The position numbers and the translations under genes were made by a program. Below, in pieces: positions 1 through 6,256 of a stretch of DNA of 20,066 nucleotides. Below the pieces are notes generated by a model, which worked only from the letters and a program-made list of their open reading frames with translations, searched no databases and had not been told where the DNA came from. The number at the start of each line of letters is the position of its first letter. Within the stretch, counting starts at the first letter, position 1. The stretch covers positions 1 to 20,066 of the forward strand of contig SFMO01000009.1 of NCBI GenBank assembly GCA_004554385.1, given 5' to 3'. Source of the stretch: Ruminococcus flavefaciens. GTDB taxonomy: Bacteria > Bacillota > Clostridia > Oscillospirales > Ruminococcaceae.

Positions 1-10
1 ATATGAGTGG

Positions 11-37
11 GCCTGTCTGACGTTTTCTCGGGCAGGC
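11..37. other. Short inverted repeat beside the tandem repeats
   Basis: GCCTGTC at 11-17 can pair with GGCAGGC at 31-37, with one G-T wobble and a 13-nt loop. It lies directly downstream of the truncated MFS gene and next to the tandem repeats. There is no clear T-run, so I do not call it a terminator. Role unknown. Confidence 0.4.
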
Positions 38-47
38 TTCCGCTCAA

Positions 48-132
48 GTGCGGTTTTACTCCGGCAGAGTGCGGTTCTAAGTCCGGCAAGGTGCGGTCGA
101 AAGTCCGTGTCAGTGCGGTTCTGGCGCCGGCA
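48..132. repeat. Degenerate 21-22 bp tandem repeat, about four units
   Basis: Units begin with GTGCGGT at 48, 69, 91 and 113 and mostly continue into a TCCGGCA-like half. Unit lengths are 21, 22, 22 and about 20 bp. The last unit overlaps the final codons and stop of the MFS reading frame at 110-132, so the array supplies the gene's present 3' end. The period is not a multiple of three, which argues against a coding repeat. Spacers between the conserved cores are too short for a CRISPR array. Confidence 0.7.
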
Positions 133-781
133 TACACACCTTTTTGGCTTCTTTAAGGAAATTGAAGCTTTCCTTGAAGCATTCACCTATTTTTGCAAAT
201 ATTTTCTGTTCGTCGGTTTTTTCCTTTGGGTTTACCTCTGTAAGCGTAGAAAGTACTGTAAACTGAGCAGCACAGGCTATCAGGTCCGTGGCATAGGCGA
301 GTTTATAGCCTATTGTCAGGGCAAATCCGGCGCAAAGTGTGGAAATTCCGGTGCAGACTCTGTAAATTATGAGCTGATTGGACTCATAGCGTTCAAATTT
401 GCTGTGTATCCTTGCCTTTTTCATTGAGTCATAGGCAAGAGCGTCACCCGTACCCGAGGAAAAATTGTAGGTCAGGGCATGAAATGCAACAGACAGGCAA
501 ACCGTGAAAAGGCTGTTTGAAGCTATCATTATCAGAGTAGCTATGGTGTACATGATATTGCTGACTATGAGCATTTTCTTCCGTCCGAAAACGTCCGCCA
601 TGACTCCCGACGGGAGCTCAAATATAATGCTTGTTATGTGGAACACGGTCTCGGAAATGCCTATTTCCACAAGGCTGAATCCCCGTGAGGCGAGTATCGC
701 CATCCATGCACCTGTTATAGTCAGGTTGCTTATTACCGATGATAAATACAGCCTTGAAAGCTGTTTTCTTATCTTAAACAT
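110..781 (-). pseudogene. MFS efflux transporter, N-terminal half only (truncated)
   Basis: The 223 residues resemble the first half of a 12-helix major facilitator drug exporter of about 400 residues. Visible are several hydrophobic helices, the MFS motif A between helices 2 and 3 (GVMADVFGRKK, near residues 58-68) and a DALAYDS segment common in this exporter group. The similarity stops around FLKEAKK, after which the frame runs into the 22-bp repeats and ends. No continuation is visible on this strand down to position 1. The start at 781 has a strong AAGGAG site, but that site lies inside a stable hairpin (787-824). The gene has its own consensus promoter and a leader ORF, so it was once, or still is, regulated. 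It is probably a decayed transporter; a six-helix half-transporter is less likely. Substrate cannot be read from sequence. Confidence 0.75.
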
Positions 782-786
782 AAAAA

Positions 787-824
787 ATCTCCTTAAACTG
801 AATTTTGAAAGCAGTTAAGGAGAT
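787..824 (-). promoter_or_regulatory. Hairpin sequestering the MFS ribosome-binding site
   Basis: On the minus strand, ATCTCCTTAACTG (824-812) pairs with CAGTTTAAGGAGAT (800-787), giving about 13 bp with one bulged T and an 11-nt loop. The 3' arm contains the whole AAGGAG site (794-789) of the gene starting at 781, and six T residues follow the stem. It could block translation, end transcription, or both. The CAGTTTA part of the 3' arm is also complementary to 864-870 upstream, so a competing fold would free the ribosome site. Confidence 0.6.
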
Positions 825-861
825 AATGCGCGATATATCGTTACTTTTACAGACTAAAGAT

Positions 862-881
862 GTCAGTTTACTTTAACTGAC
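862..881 (-). promoter_or_regulatory. Leader hairpin at the end of the leader ORF
   Basis: GTCAGTT (862-868) and AACTGAC (875-881) form a perfect 7-bp stem with a 6-nt loop. The leader ORF's stop codon (875-873 on the minus strand) overlaps the stem and loop. A ribosome held near the end of the leader ORF would cover one arm (875-881). The freed arm 864-870 is a perfect 7-base complement of 794-800, which touches the MFS ribosome site. Confidence 0.5.
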
Positions 882-965
882 TAAAGCTGAAAAAGGGCGC
901 ACTATCCCCGTAGTCGGGAATACATCGCCTTTATTAAGTTGTATGTTTATATTTTTATAATACAT
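873..965 (-). CDS. Putative 30-residue regulatory leader peptide
   Basis: The ORF starts with ATG at 965, has AGAGG about 8-9 nt upstream, and ends with TAA at 873. It begins MYYKNINIQL and ends PFSALVS. It lies between a consensus promoter and the MFS gene. Its codons cover the terminator-like hairpin (890-932), and its last codons form one arm of the following hairpin. This is the layout of translation-coupled attenuators upstream of ribosome-drug resistance and efflux genes (erm and tet(M) types). The start, stop and spacing are seen directly; translation and function are inferred. Confidence 0.5.
   Translation of the reverse strand: MYYKNINIQLNKGDVFPTTGIVRPFSALVS
890..932 (-). terminator. 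Terminator/attenuator inside the leader ORF
   Basis: In the minus-strand RNA, GGCG pairs with CGCC (929-926 with 899-896). An internal loop follows, then an 8-bp stem (922-915 with 910-903) with one G-U pair and the 4-nt loop ACTA. A C plus five T residues follow at 895-890. On the plus strand the same inner stem has a C-A mismatch, so the minus strand is the better fit. A ribosome translating the leader ORF would open this structure. Confidence 0.55.
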
Positions 966-1005
966 ACTATCAGCCTCTTAAGTGTAAAATGGTCTATTTT
1001 TGCTT

Positions 1006-1034
1006 ATTATATCACAGTCGGTACTTTTTGTCAA
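1006..1034 (-). promoter_or_regulatory. Consensus sigma-A promoter for the MFS leader
   Basis: TTGACA (1034-1029) and TATAAT (1011-1006) are separated by exactly 17 bp. The -35 box begins 6 nt after the dpaB stop codon, so no terminator separates the two units. The predicted start near 999 gives a leader of about 215 nt before the MFS start codon. Confidence 0.85.
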
Positions 1035-1040
1035 GTATTT

Positions 1041-1646
1041 TCACTTTCTGTGCTCATGGTAGATTATGGGGCGGAGCTGTATCCCTTTCATAGCTGCCTC
1101 TATCGCCTGTGGGAGCATTGAGAACTCAGCAACAAGGGAGGCAGGCTTATTTATCCAGTCGTCCTGCACCATAGGGACAAAATAATAGTTCTTGCGGTTG
1201 AACAGCTCTCCGAGGTTTTTGGCAGAGCCCATCAGCGAGTCGTTTGAGGCTATTGCGAGCACAACTGGCTTGCCGCTTCTGAGGTGTGACTTAACAGCCA
1301 TTGTCACAGGCGTATCCGTGATCGATGCTGCAAGCTTTGCGGCGGTGTTTGAGGTGCAGGGGGCTACCACCATTATGTCTGTAAGTCCTTTGGGACCGAT
1401 CGGCTCAGCAGCAGAAATTGTTGTGATTACGTCTTTCCCTGTGATTTTTCGCAGCTTTTCAAGGTTTTCCTCAGCTGTACCAAAGCGTGTGGATACTGAT
1501 GAGGCATTTTCTGACATTATCGGAATAAGGTCTGCTCCATATTCTGTCAGAATTTCAGCCTGTGCGAAACAGCTCCCGAAGGTGCAGAATGAGCCTGTCA
1601 TTGCGAATCCGATACGGAGTCCTTTAAGTGCATCACTCAACGTCAT
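1041..1646 (-). CDS. dpaB: Dipicolinate synthase subunit B
   Basis: This is the flavoprotein-like subunit of dipicolinate synthase (SpoVFB family). It works with DpaA in the mother cell to make dipicolinic acid from a lysine-pathway intermediate for the spore core. The frame begins with a Rossmann-like nucleotide-binding segment (GFAMTGSFCTF, residues 13-23). A flavoprotein-type segment VVAPCTSNTAAKLA follows around residue 95. I start it at the ATG at 1646 (201 residues) because GAGGGGA lies just upstream; an in-frame ATG at 1658 has no site of its own. The start overlaps the end of dpaA by 14 nt, which suggests translational coupling. Length matches the family (about 200 residues). No terminator is seen after its stop. 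Confidence 0.92.
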   Translation of the reverse strand: MTLSDALKGLRIGFAMTGSFCTFGSCFAQAEILTEYGADLIPIMSENASSVSTRFGTAEENLEKLRKITGKDVITTISAAEPIGPKGLTDIMVVAPCTSNTAAKLAASITDTPVTMAVKSHLRSGKPVVLAIASNDSLMGSAKNLGELFNRKNYYFVPMVQDDWINKPASLVAEFSMLPQAIEAAMKGIQLRPIIYHEHRK

Positions 1647-2496
1647 CACTCCCCTCATTTATCATAGCTTTTATAGTGGAGCCGATTATTTCTCCTGCGG
1701 TCACGGGAGAGGTCTTTCCGGGTAGACCTTGTGCGGTCACAGTTTTTATTCCCAGCTCACTGGCTGCGTTAATGTCTATGCCGCCCGGGTGTGAAGCAAG
1801 GTCAATGAACAGCGTTGACGGCGAAAAACGGCTCAGCATATCTCTGTCAAATATCATCTTCGGAACTGTGTTGAACACCAGTATATAGTTCCCATTGAGA
1901 CGTTTTGTCGGAATCGGGCTTATTCCGTGGAGTCTTGCCTTTGCGGCACCACGAGGGTTATGGACTGCTGCTGTTACATTTGCGCCGAAGCCTTTGAGTA
2001 TCTCCGCAAGGGCACAGCCTATTCTTCCCATTCCCACGATGAGGACCTCCGAACCATTGATGGTTACGGGCAGTTCCTCAAGGGCAAGCTGAACAGCTCC
2101 CTCTGCTGTAGGAACGGCATTTCTCAGGCAGAAATCCTCACGGTTCACATAATCTGCTATTTCTCGGTGAGGGAGCATTCGCCTCAGTCTGTCATCTGCC
2201 CTGCCTGCGAAGATCTTACCGTTTTCCGAAAGAAATTCGTCAACAGCGTCGGCTGTCAGTATCTCAGATGAAAATGGGGTATGAATATATCCCTCATGGT
2301 TTAAAGCAGGGATGGGAAGTACAGCGCAGTCAAAGCTTTTATTCTCTGGCAGCTCTGCGTATTTAAGCTCAGGAAAGGCTTCAGCGGCTGTCCTGTCGAA
2401 TCCGGTTATTTTTATGCTGAATTCACCGGCAAGGCTCTGTGCGCAGTATAGCTGCCGCAGATCTCCGCCTGCAATAAGTATTTTAGGTTTTGTCAT
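1633..2496 (-). CDS. dpaA: Dipicolinate synthase subunit A
   Basis: This is the NAD(P)-binding subunit of dipicolinate synthase (SpoVFA family), which oxidises the dihydrodipicolinate-type intermediate during sporulation. An N-terminal domain opens with ILIAGGDLRQ (residues 6-15), typical of the family. It is followed by a Rossmann fold with the glycine signature GMGRIG at residues 155-160. The length, 287 residues, is normal. The start at 2496 has AGGAG about 6 nt upstream. It is translationally overlapped by dpaB, and the pair is the usual spoVF arrangement, here without the asd/dapG genes seen downstream in Bacillus. Expression is expected late in the mother cell; a weak sigma-K-like match lies at 2603-2628. 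Confidence 0.93.
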   Translation of the reverse strand: MTKPKILIAGGDLRQLYCAQSLAGEFSIKITGFDRTAAEAFPELKYAELPENKSFDCAVLPIPALNHEGYIHTPFSSEILTADAVDEFLSENGKIFAGRADDRLRRMLPHREIADYVNREDFCLRNAVPTAEGAVQLALEELPVTINGSEVLIVGMGRIGCALAEILKGFGANVTAAVHNPRGAAKARLHGISPIPTKRLNGNYILVFNTVPKMIFDRDMLSRFSPSTLFIDLASHPGGIDINAASELGIKTVTAQGLPGKTSPVTAGEIIGSTIKAMINEGSDDVE

Positions 2497-2569
2497 AAGG
2501 TACTCCTATCTGCCGTGTGGCATAATGTTATTAACACAAGAGTTTACGCCCCCGAAGTCTTTTGGTAGG

Positions 2570-2584
2570 ATACCGTCTTGCGGT
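2570..2584. other. Small hairpin in the dpaA leader
   Basis: TACCG (2570-2574) and CGGTA (2580-2584) form a 5-bp stem with a 5-nt loop in the presumed dpaA 5' leader. No T-run follows and no riboswitch class is recognised. The rest of 2497-2637 shows nothing else convincing. Confidence 0.3.
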
Positions 2585-2602
2585 AGTTATGGAGGACACA
2601 TT

Positions 2603-2628
2603 TATTATATGTACTGACAGACGGAAGT
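2603..2628 (-). promoter_or_regulatory. Possible sigma-K-type promoter for dpaAB
   Basis: On the minus strand, AC (2628-2627) and CATATAATA (2611-2603) are 15 bp apart, close to the mother-cell sigma-K pattern AC-N16/17-CATANNNTA. It sits about 105 nt upstream of dpaA, consistent with the known regulation of spoVF in Bacillus. The motif is short and could occur by chance. Confidence 0.3.
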
Positions 2629-2637
2629 GACAATGAA

Positions 2638-2668
2638 CAAAAAAGGCACTTCCTTTTCGGAAGTGCCT
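2638..2668 (-). terminator. Rho-independent terminator of ilvE
   Basis: AAGGCACTTCC (2643-2653) pairs with GGAAGTGCCTT (2659-2669 region) in an 11-bp stem with a short loop. Read on the minus strand, a run of T follows. It lies just after the ilvE stop at 2686. Confidence 0.9.
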
Positions 2669-2685
2669 TGATAAGCTGTATCTAA

Positions 2686-3753
2686 TTATTCAACAGGAAC
2701 GATCCAATTGAATGTGTCCTCGATCTTGCCCCACTGGATACCTGTCATTGTATCGTAGAGCATCTGAGAGATCTTACCGATCTTGTTGCCGTTGATCTCC
2801 ATAACCTTGTCGTTCCACTTGAGGTGGCCAACAGGAGAGATAACAGCAGCAGTACCTGTACCGAATACCTCGTCGAGCTTGCCTGCGTCGTAAGCGTCAG
2901 CGATCTCCTGGATGTCGATACGTCTTTCCTCAACGGTGAGACCCTTGCTCTTGCAAACCTCGATAGCAGACTTTCTTGTGATACCTGGGAGGATAGAGCC
3001 CTGAAGCATAGGAGTTACTACCTTGCCGTCGATAACGAAGAAGATATTCATAGCTCCTACTTCCTCGATGTACTTCTGCTCAACGCCGTCCAGCCAGAGA
3101 ACCTGTGAGTAGTTCTGCTTGTGAGCTTCGTCCTGTCCGATAAGTGAAGCAGCGTAGTTGCCGCCTGTCTTAGCGAAGCCCATACCGCCTCTTACAGCGC
3201 GGACATACTTGCTCTCAACGTAGATGTTTACAGGGTTGAGACCGCTCTCGTAGTAAGCGCCTGATGGTGAGAGAATGATGATGAAGAGGTAGTGCTCACC
3301 TGGCTTAACGCCGAGGAAAGGATCAACTGCGATGATGAACGGACGGATATAGAGTGACTCGCCTTCCTTTGAAGGAACCCAGTCCTTTTCAACCTTGAGG
3401 AGCTCCATAAGGCACTTCATGCCGAGTTCTTCAGGGAGCTGTGGGATAACAAGTCTCTCGTTGGACTTGTTGAGTCTCTTGAAGTTTTCCTCAGGACGGA
3501 AGAGCTGAACCTTGCCTTCAGCAGTTCTGTAAGCCTTTAAGCCTTCGAAAACTTCCTGACCGTAGTGGAAGCACATAGCTGCAGGTGAGAGCTCGATAGG
3601 AGCGTAAGGCTTGATCTCAGGATCGTGCCAGCCCTGACCCTCGTCGTAAGGCATAACGAGCATATAATCTGTAAAGATGTGACCGAAGCCGAGCTTGTCG
3701 CCTGGCTGTGGCTTAGCCTTTAAAGAGGCAGCCTTTGTGAATTTGATTTCCAT
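2686..3753 (-). CDS. ilvE: Branched-chain amino acid aminotransferase (BCAT type II)
   Basis: This PLP enzyme transfers the amino group between glutamate and the keto acids of leucine, isoleucine and valine in the cytoplasm. The fold-type IV signature is clear: FHYGQEVFEGLKAYR near residues 62-76, and the catalytic lysine K195 within FAKTGGNYAAS. The long form (355 residues, with the N-terminal segment up to YDEGQGW) matches the bacterial/eukaryotic type II branch rather than the shorter E. coli IlvE. I start it at the ATG at 3753, which has AGAAGG 9 nt upstream; a TTG at 3762 would abut that site. It lies 34 nt downstream of a 43-residue membrane peptide gene under one promoter and ends at a strong terminator. 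Confidence 0.95.
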   Translation of the reverse strand: MEIKFTKAASLKAKPQPGDKLGFGHIFTDYMLVMPYDEGQGWHDPEIKPYAPIELSPAAMCFHYGQEVFEGLKAYRTAEGKVQLFRPEENFKRLNKSNERLVIPQLPEELGMKCLMELLKVEKDWVPSKEGESLYIRPFIIAVDPFLGVKPGEHYLFIIILSPSGAYYESGLNPVNIYVESKYVRAVRGGMGFAKTGGNYAASLIGQDEAHKQNYSQVLWLDGVEQKYIEEVGAMNIFFVIDGKVVTPMLQGSILPGITRKSAIEVCKSKGLTVEERRIDIQEIADAYDAGKLDEVFGTGTAAVISPVGHLKWNDKVMEINGNKIGKISQMLYDTMTGIQWGKIEDTFNWIVPVE

Positions 3754-3787
3754 ATCATTCAACCTTCTTCTTAATAATATTGACCTG

Positions 3788-3919
3788 TTAATCCGTGACC
3801 GAGAAATAATTCTTCTCGTAAATGCGCTTGCAGACGAAAATTGTCACCGCAGCGGCTGTAACAGCGAGAACTGAGGCAGAAACTGAAGCTGCAAGGAATA
3901 TTTTACCTTTTTTACTCAT
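3788..3919 (-). CDS. 43-residue single-pass membrane peptide
   Basis: An ATG at 3919 is preceded by AAGGAG with 8-9 nt spacing and the frame ends with TAA at 3788. The protein has a short basic head (MSKKGK), about 24 hydrophobic residues rich in Ala, Val and Ser (positions 7-30), then a charged tail KRIYEKNYFSVTD. It would be a membrane anchor with a cytosolic or external tail of about 13 residues. It is the first gene after a good promoter (3965-3993) and lies 34 nt upstream of ilvE, so the two are likely co-transcribed. I do not recognise a family. The good ribosome site, promoter and coherent topology support a real gene. Confidence 0.6.
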   Translation of the reverse strand: MSKKGKIFLAASVSASVLAVTAAAVTIFVCKRIYEKNYFSVTD

Positions 3920-3964
3920 AGAAATTACTCCTTATCTCAGATTAGAGAAATCTTTCAATAAATA

Positions 3965-3993
3965 ATTATATCATATTTCCGCAGTTTTTTCCA
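3965..3993 (-). promoter_or_regulatory. Sigma-A promoter for the small membrane peptide and ilvE
   Basis: A perfect TATAAT (3970-3965) has a weaker TGGAAA -35 (3993-3988) 17 bp upstream. The ATG of the 43-residue peptide is about 45 nt downstream. No T-box or other leader structure is seen between promoter and gene. The imperfect direct repeat ACTGCATAAA lies just upstream near 4003-4021. Confidence 0.65.
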
Positions 3994-4048
3994 TAGTATA
4001 ACTGCATAAATACTGCATAAACCGAGCTGTTATAATTTGTACAGTATA

Positions 4049-4663
4049 TCAGTCATCAAAGGTCCTTACGCGGAGTTGAGCGCCCAGCTTTTCGGCAAGC
4101 TGACGTGAAGCCTCTATCTGCTCGGGTGTGATAACATCAACGACTGACATTATTACCTCGGCTCTGCCAACCTTTACGCAGTCCTTGGTGAACTTCTGGA
4201 GAGCCTCGAAGGCGTTGTCGAACTTAGGGCGGGTTACTGCCATATAGTCCTTTTCTGTGGGAGCATTGAGGCTTATGGACACGGTATCCAGCTCATAGCA
4301 GAGCTCCTTTGCGATGCTTCTGCCGTGGATAAGGTCGCCGAGACCGTTAGTGTTGATACGCAGACGGGGACAGTTCTCTCTGCTGCGGAGATAAGCGGCA
4401 GTTTCGAGAACAGCGTCAAGGCGCTCTGTGGGTTCGCCGTAGCCGCAGAAAACTATCTCGCGGTACTTTTTGAGTTTGCGCTTGTTAAGGTCTGCGATTA
4501 TTTCCTCCATAGTGGGCTCATGCTCCAGCCAGAGGGGATCTGAGCCATAAGCGCCGTCGGCGTGGTTGCGTATGCAGAAGGTGCATGCGCAGGGACATTT
4601 ATTTGTAAGGTTGAGGTAGAGGTTATCGCCCACCTCATAAGAAATGGTCATAGCTTTTGTCAT
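4049..4663 (-). CDS. Radical SAM protein, TatD-associated type
   Basis: The 204 residues contain the [4Fe-4S]/SAM motif C23-x3-C27-x2-C30 with an additional Cys25, followed by FCGYGEPTE near residue 72 (the GGEP-like SAM-binding motif). LRINTNG, near residue 100, matches the next strand. The short length and motif spacing fit the uncharacterised TatD-family-associated radical SAM group, usually coded beside tatD or fused to it. A tatD gene is present here but 3.7 kb away on the other strand. The start at 4663 has AAGGAGGA about 7 nt upstream. The substrate is unknown. Assignment to radical SAM is firm; assignment to the subfamily is from recognition of length and sequence style. Confidence 0.85.
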   Translation of the reverse strand: MTKAMTISYEVGDNLYLNLTNKCPCACTFCIRNHADGAYGSDPLWLEHEPTMEEIIADLNKRKLKKYREIVFCGYGEPTERLDAVLETAAYLRSRENCPRLRINTNGLGDLIHGRSIAKELCYELDTVSISLNAPTEKDYMAVTRPKFDNAFEALQKFTKDCVKVGRAEVIMSVVDVITPEQIEASRQLAEKLGAQLRVRTFDD

Positions 4664-4690
4664 ATGTTTATCCTCCTTTAAATCATTTTA

Positions 4691-4993
4691 TATTTGTAGG
4701 GGCGGATATTATCCGCCTGTTAAGGGACGTCCTCTCTTGCAGGGCCCCCTAATCGGGTCCGTCCCCTCTGTCGCGTTACGACATCTCCCCACACTGTGGG
4801 GAGTCACCCTACCAGAGGCGCTGCCTCTGGACACCGCCAAAGGAACACAGTCCCTTTGGAATCCCGTTCATTGGCTCGGCGTACTTATCGCGCTGTAAGC
4901 GATGTACAAATATCATTTCTTATATTATTAAGCGAGTTTACGAGCGACAACGTGGCAAGCGGTCGAGCTGGCTCAGCTCGAAATTTTGATTTA
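4691..4993. repeat. Multi-hairpin intergenic repeat element (copy 1)
   Basis: This non-coding stretch is a chain of inverted repeats: GGCGGATA/TATCCGCC (4697-4713), CTCCCCACA/TGTGGGGAG (around 4785-4803), CCAGAGGC/GCCTCTGG (around 4811-4829), CCAAAGG/CCTTTGG (around 4837-4859), ATCGC/GCGAT and TCGAGCTG/CAGCTCGA (around 4963-4981). Positions 4854-4993 recur inverted at 19927-20066 with one mismatch in 140 bp. The shared part stops at GATTTA, directly abutting the alr stop codon. No transposase is coded here. It may be a dispersed MITE-like or structured intergenic family. Confidence 0.8.
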
Positions 4994-6130
4994 TCAATCA
5001 ATGTAGATACGCGGTACACGTTTTGAGATACCGCAGACTACTTCGTATCCGATAGTGCCGTAGACCTGCGCGAGGTCGTCGGCGGTGATGCGGTCATTTC
5101 CGTCAGTGCCGATAAGAGTAACAATATCGCCTGACTTTGCCTCAGGAACGTCGGAAACGTCCATCATCAGCTGGTCCATGCAGACTCTGCCTACTATCTT
5201 ACAGCGCTTTCCGTGGACGAGTATCTCGCCCTTTGAGCTGAGAAGCCTTGAATAGCCGTCGGCATAGCCGATAGTGACAGTAGCGATACGCATCTCGTGT
5301 TCAGCCACGAAAGTACGTCCGTAGCTTATGCAGTCGCCCTTTTTCACGGTCTTGACGTGGGAGATGACTGCTTTCAGCTCCATAAGGGGCTCAAGACCCT
5401 CGGGTATCTCAAGGCTCACATCGGGGTGCAGACCGTAAAGAATGATGCCTGCACGGGAAAGTGTGCTTCGGGAACTGTTTCTGTAGCAGGTAGCGGCGCT
5501 GTTCATGAAGTGGAGATGACGGAGCTTTATACCGCGGCTGACGAGCACATCGTATGTATCGGTGATGAATTTCTCCTGCATATCGGTATAGGCGATATTG
5601 TCGGGAGAGTCGCTGTCGGCAACGGCGAAGTGAGTGTAAATGCCCTCGACGGAGAGCTTTTCTATCTTCATCATAGCTTCTATTTCATCTGCACACTCCT
5701 CGGGAGTATCATGCTTCAGACCGATACGTCCCATACCCGTGTCTATCTTGATGTGACAGCGGATAGGCTCTGCGCTGTTTCTGACAAGCTCCTGAGCATA
5801 TTCTGTTGAAACGACGCCCTGTATGATATTGTACATGGCTATCTCATGGGCGTACTCGGGAGGAGTATAGCCCAGTATGAGTATCTCGGACTGCGGTGCG
5901 AATTTTCTTACAGCAATAGCCTCGTCAAGATTTGATACGGCGAAATACCTGATACCGCACTGCTCGGCGAGACAGCGGACGATATGCTCGTCGCCGTGAC
6001 CGTAAGCGTCAGCCTTGACCACTGCCATTATCTCAGTTCCCTGAGAGTTGAGACCTCTTATTATATCAACATTTTTTCTGAGCTTAGGCAGAGAGATCTC
6101 AGCCCATGCTCTTTTCAGATACGGCTTCAT
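4994..6130 (-). CDS. alr: Alanine racemase
   Basis: This PLP enzyme interconverts L- and D-alanine and supplies D-Ala for peptidoglycan. The catalytic lysine K39 lies in AVVKADAYGHG, the second catalytic base Y270 in ISYGRTF, and the substrate-pocket segment GYADGY follows. The length (378 residues) and the two-domain layout, TIM barrel then C-terminal beta domain, are normal. The start at 6130 has GGAAGGAT about 7 nt upstream. Its stop touches the intergenic repeat, with no ordinary terminator visible, so the repeat's hairpins may serve that role. A clear promoter was not found in 6131-6256. It is divergent from the SLOG-type gene. Confidence 0.96.
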   Translation of the reverse strand: MKPYLKRAWAEISLPKLRKNVDIIRGLNSQGTEIMAVVKADAYGHGDEHIVRCLAEQCGIRYFAVSNLDEAIAVRKFAPQSEILILGYTPPEYAHEIAMYNIIQGVVSTEYAQELVRNSAEPIRCHIKIDTGMGRIGLKHDTPEECADEIEAMMKIEKLSVEGIYTHFAVADSDSPDNIAYTDMQEKFITDTYDVLVSRGIKLRHLHFMNSAATCYRNSSRSTLSRAGIILYGLHPDVSLEIPEGLEPLMELKAVISHVKTVKKGDCISYGRTFVAEHEMRIATVTIGYADGYSRLLSSKGEILVHGKRCKIVGRVCMDQLMMDVSDVPEAKSGDIVTLIGTDGNDRITADDLAQVYGTIGYEVVCGISKRVPRIYID

Positions 6131-6191
6131 TCCGTTATCCTTCCTTTCTTTATATGCAAAGTTAAAATTTAATTACAAGTCAAAAAACGTC

Positions 6192-6220
6192 TTGAAATAA
6201 AATATGATGTATGTTATAAT
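6192..6220 (+). promoter_or_regulatory. Sigma-A promoter of the SLOG-type gene
   Basis: TTGAAA (6192-6197) and TATAAT (6215-6220) are separated by 17 bp. The start codon at 6257 is about 30 nt beyond the expected transcription start. Confidence 0.85.
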
Positions 6221-6256
6221 TTTCATGTATGATATTTTGGAAAAGCGAGGTGTACT

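Noticed and set aside
48..132. Tandem repeats considered as a CRISPR remnant
   Set aside because: Units are contiguous at 21-22 bp with no unique spacers of 30 bp or so, and no cas gene is present.
107..427. 106-residue plus-strand frame across the truncated MFS gene
   Set aside because: It is antisense to membrane-helix codons and begins inside the tandem repeat; no ribosome site.
4644..4898. Plus-strand open frame in the intergenic repeat
   Set aside because: It overlaps the hairpin-rich repeat, has no convincing ribosome site and its translation has the look of read-through of palindromes.
4691..4993. Insertion sequence
   Set aside because: No transposase frame, and no target duplication could be shown with one end of copy 2 outside the window.
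5297..5809. 170-residue open frame antisense to alr
   Set aside because: alr has all catalytic residues and a ribosome site on the other strand; the antisense frame shows no family features or start signals.
6149..6178. alr promoter TTGTAA-18-TATAAA on the minus strand
   Set aside because: The start of transcription would fall inside the ribosome site of alr, so a functional leader would not be made.
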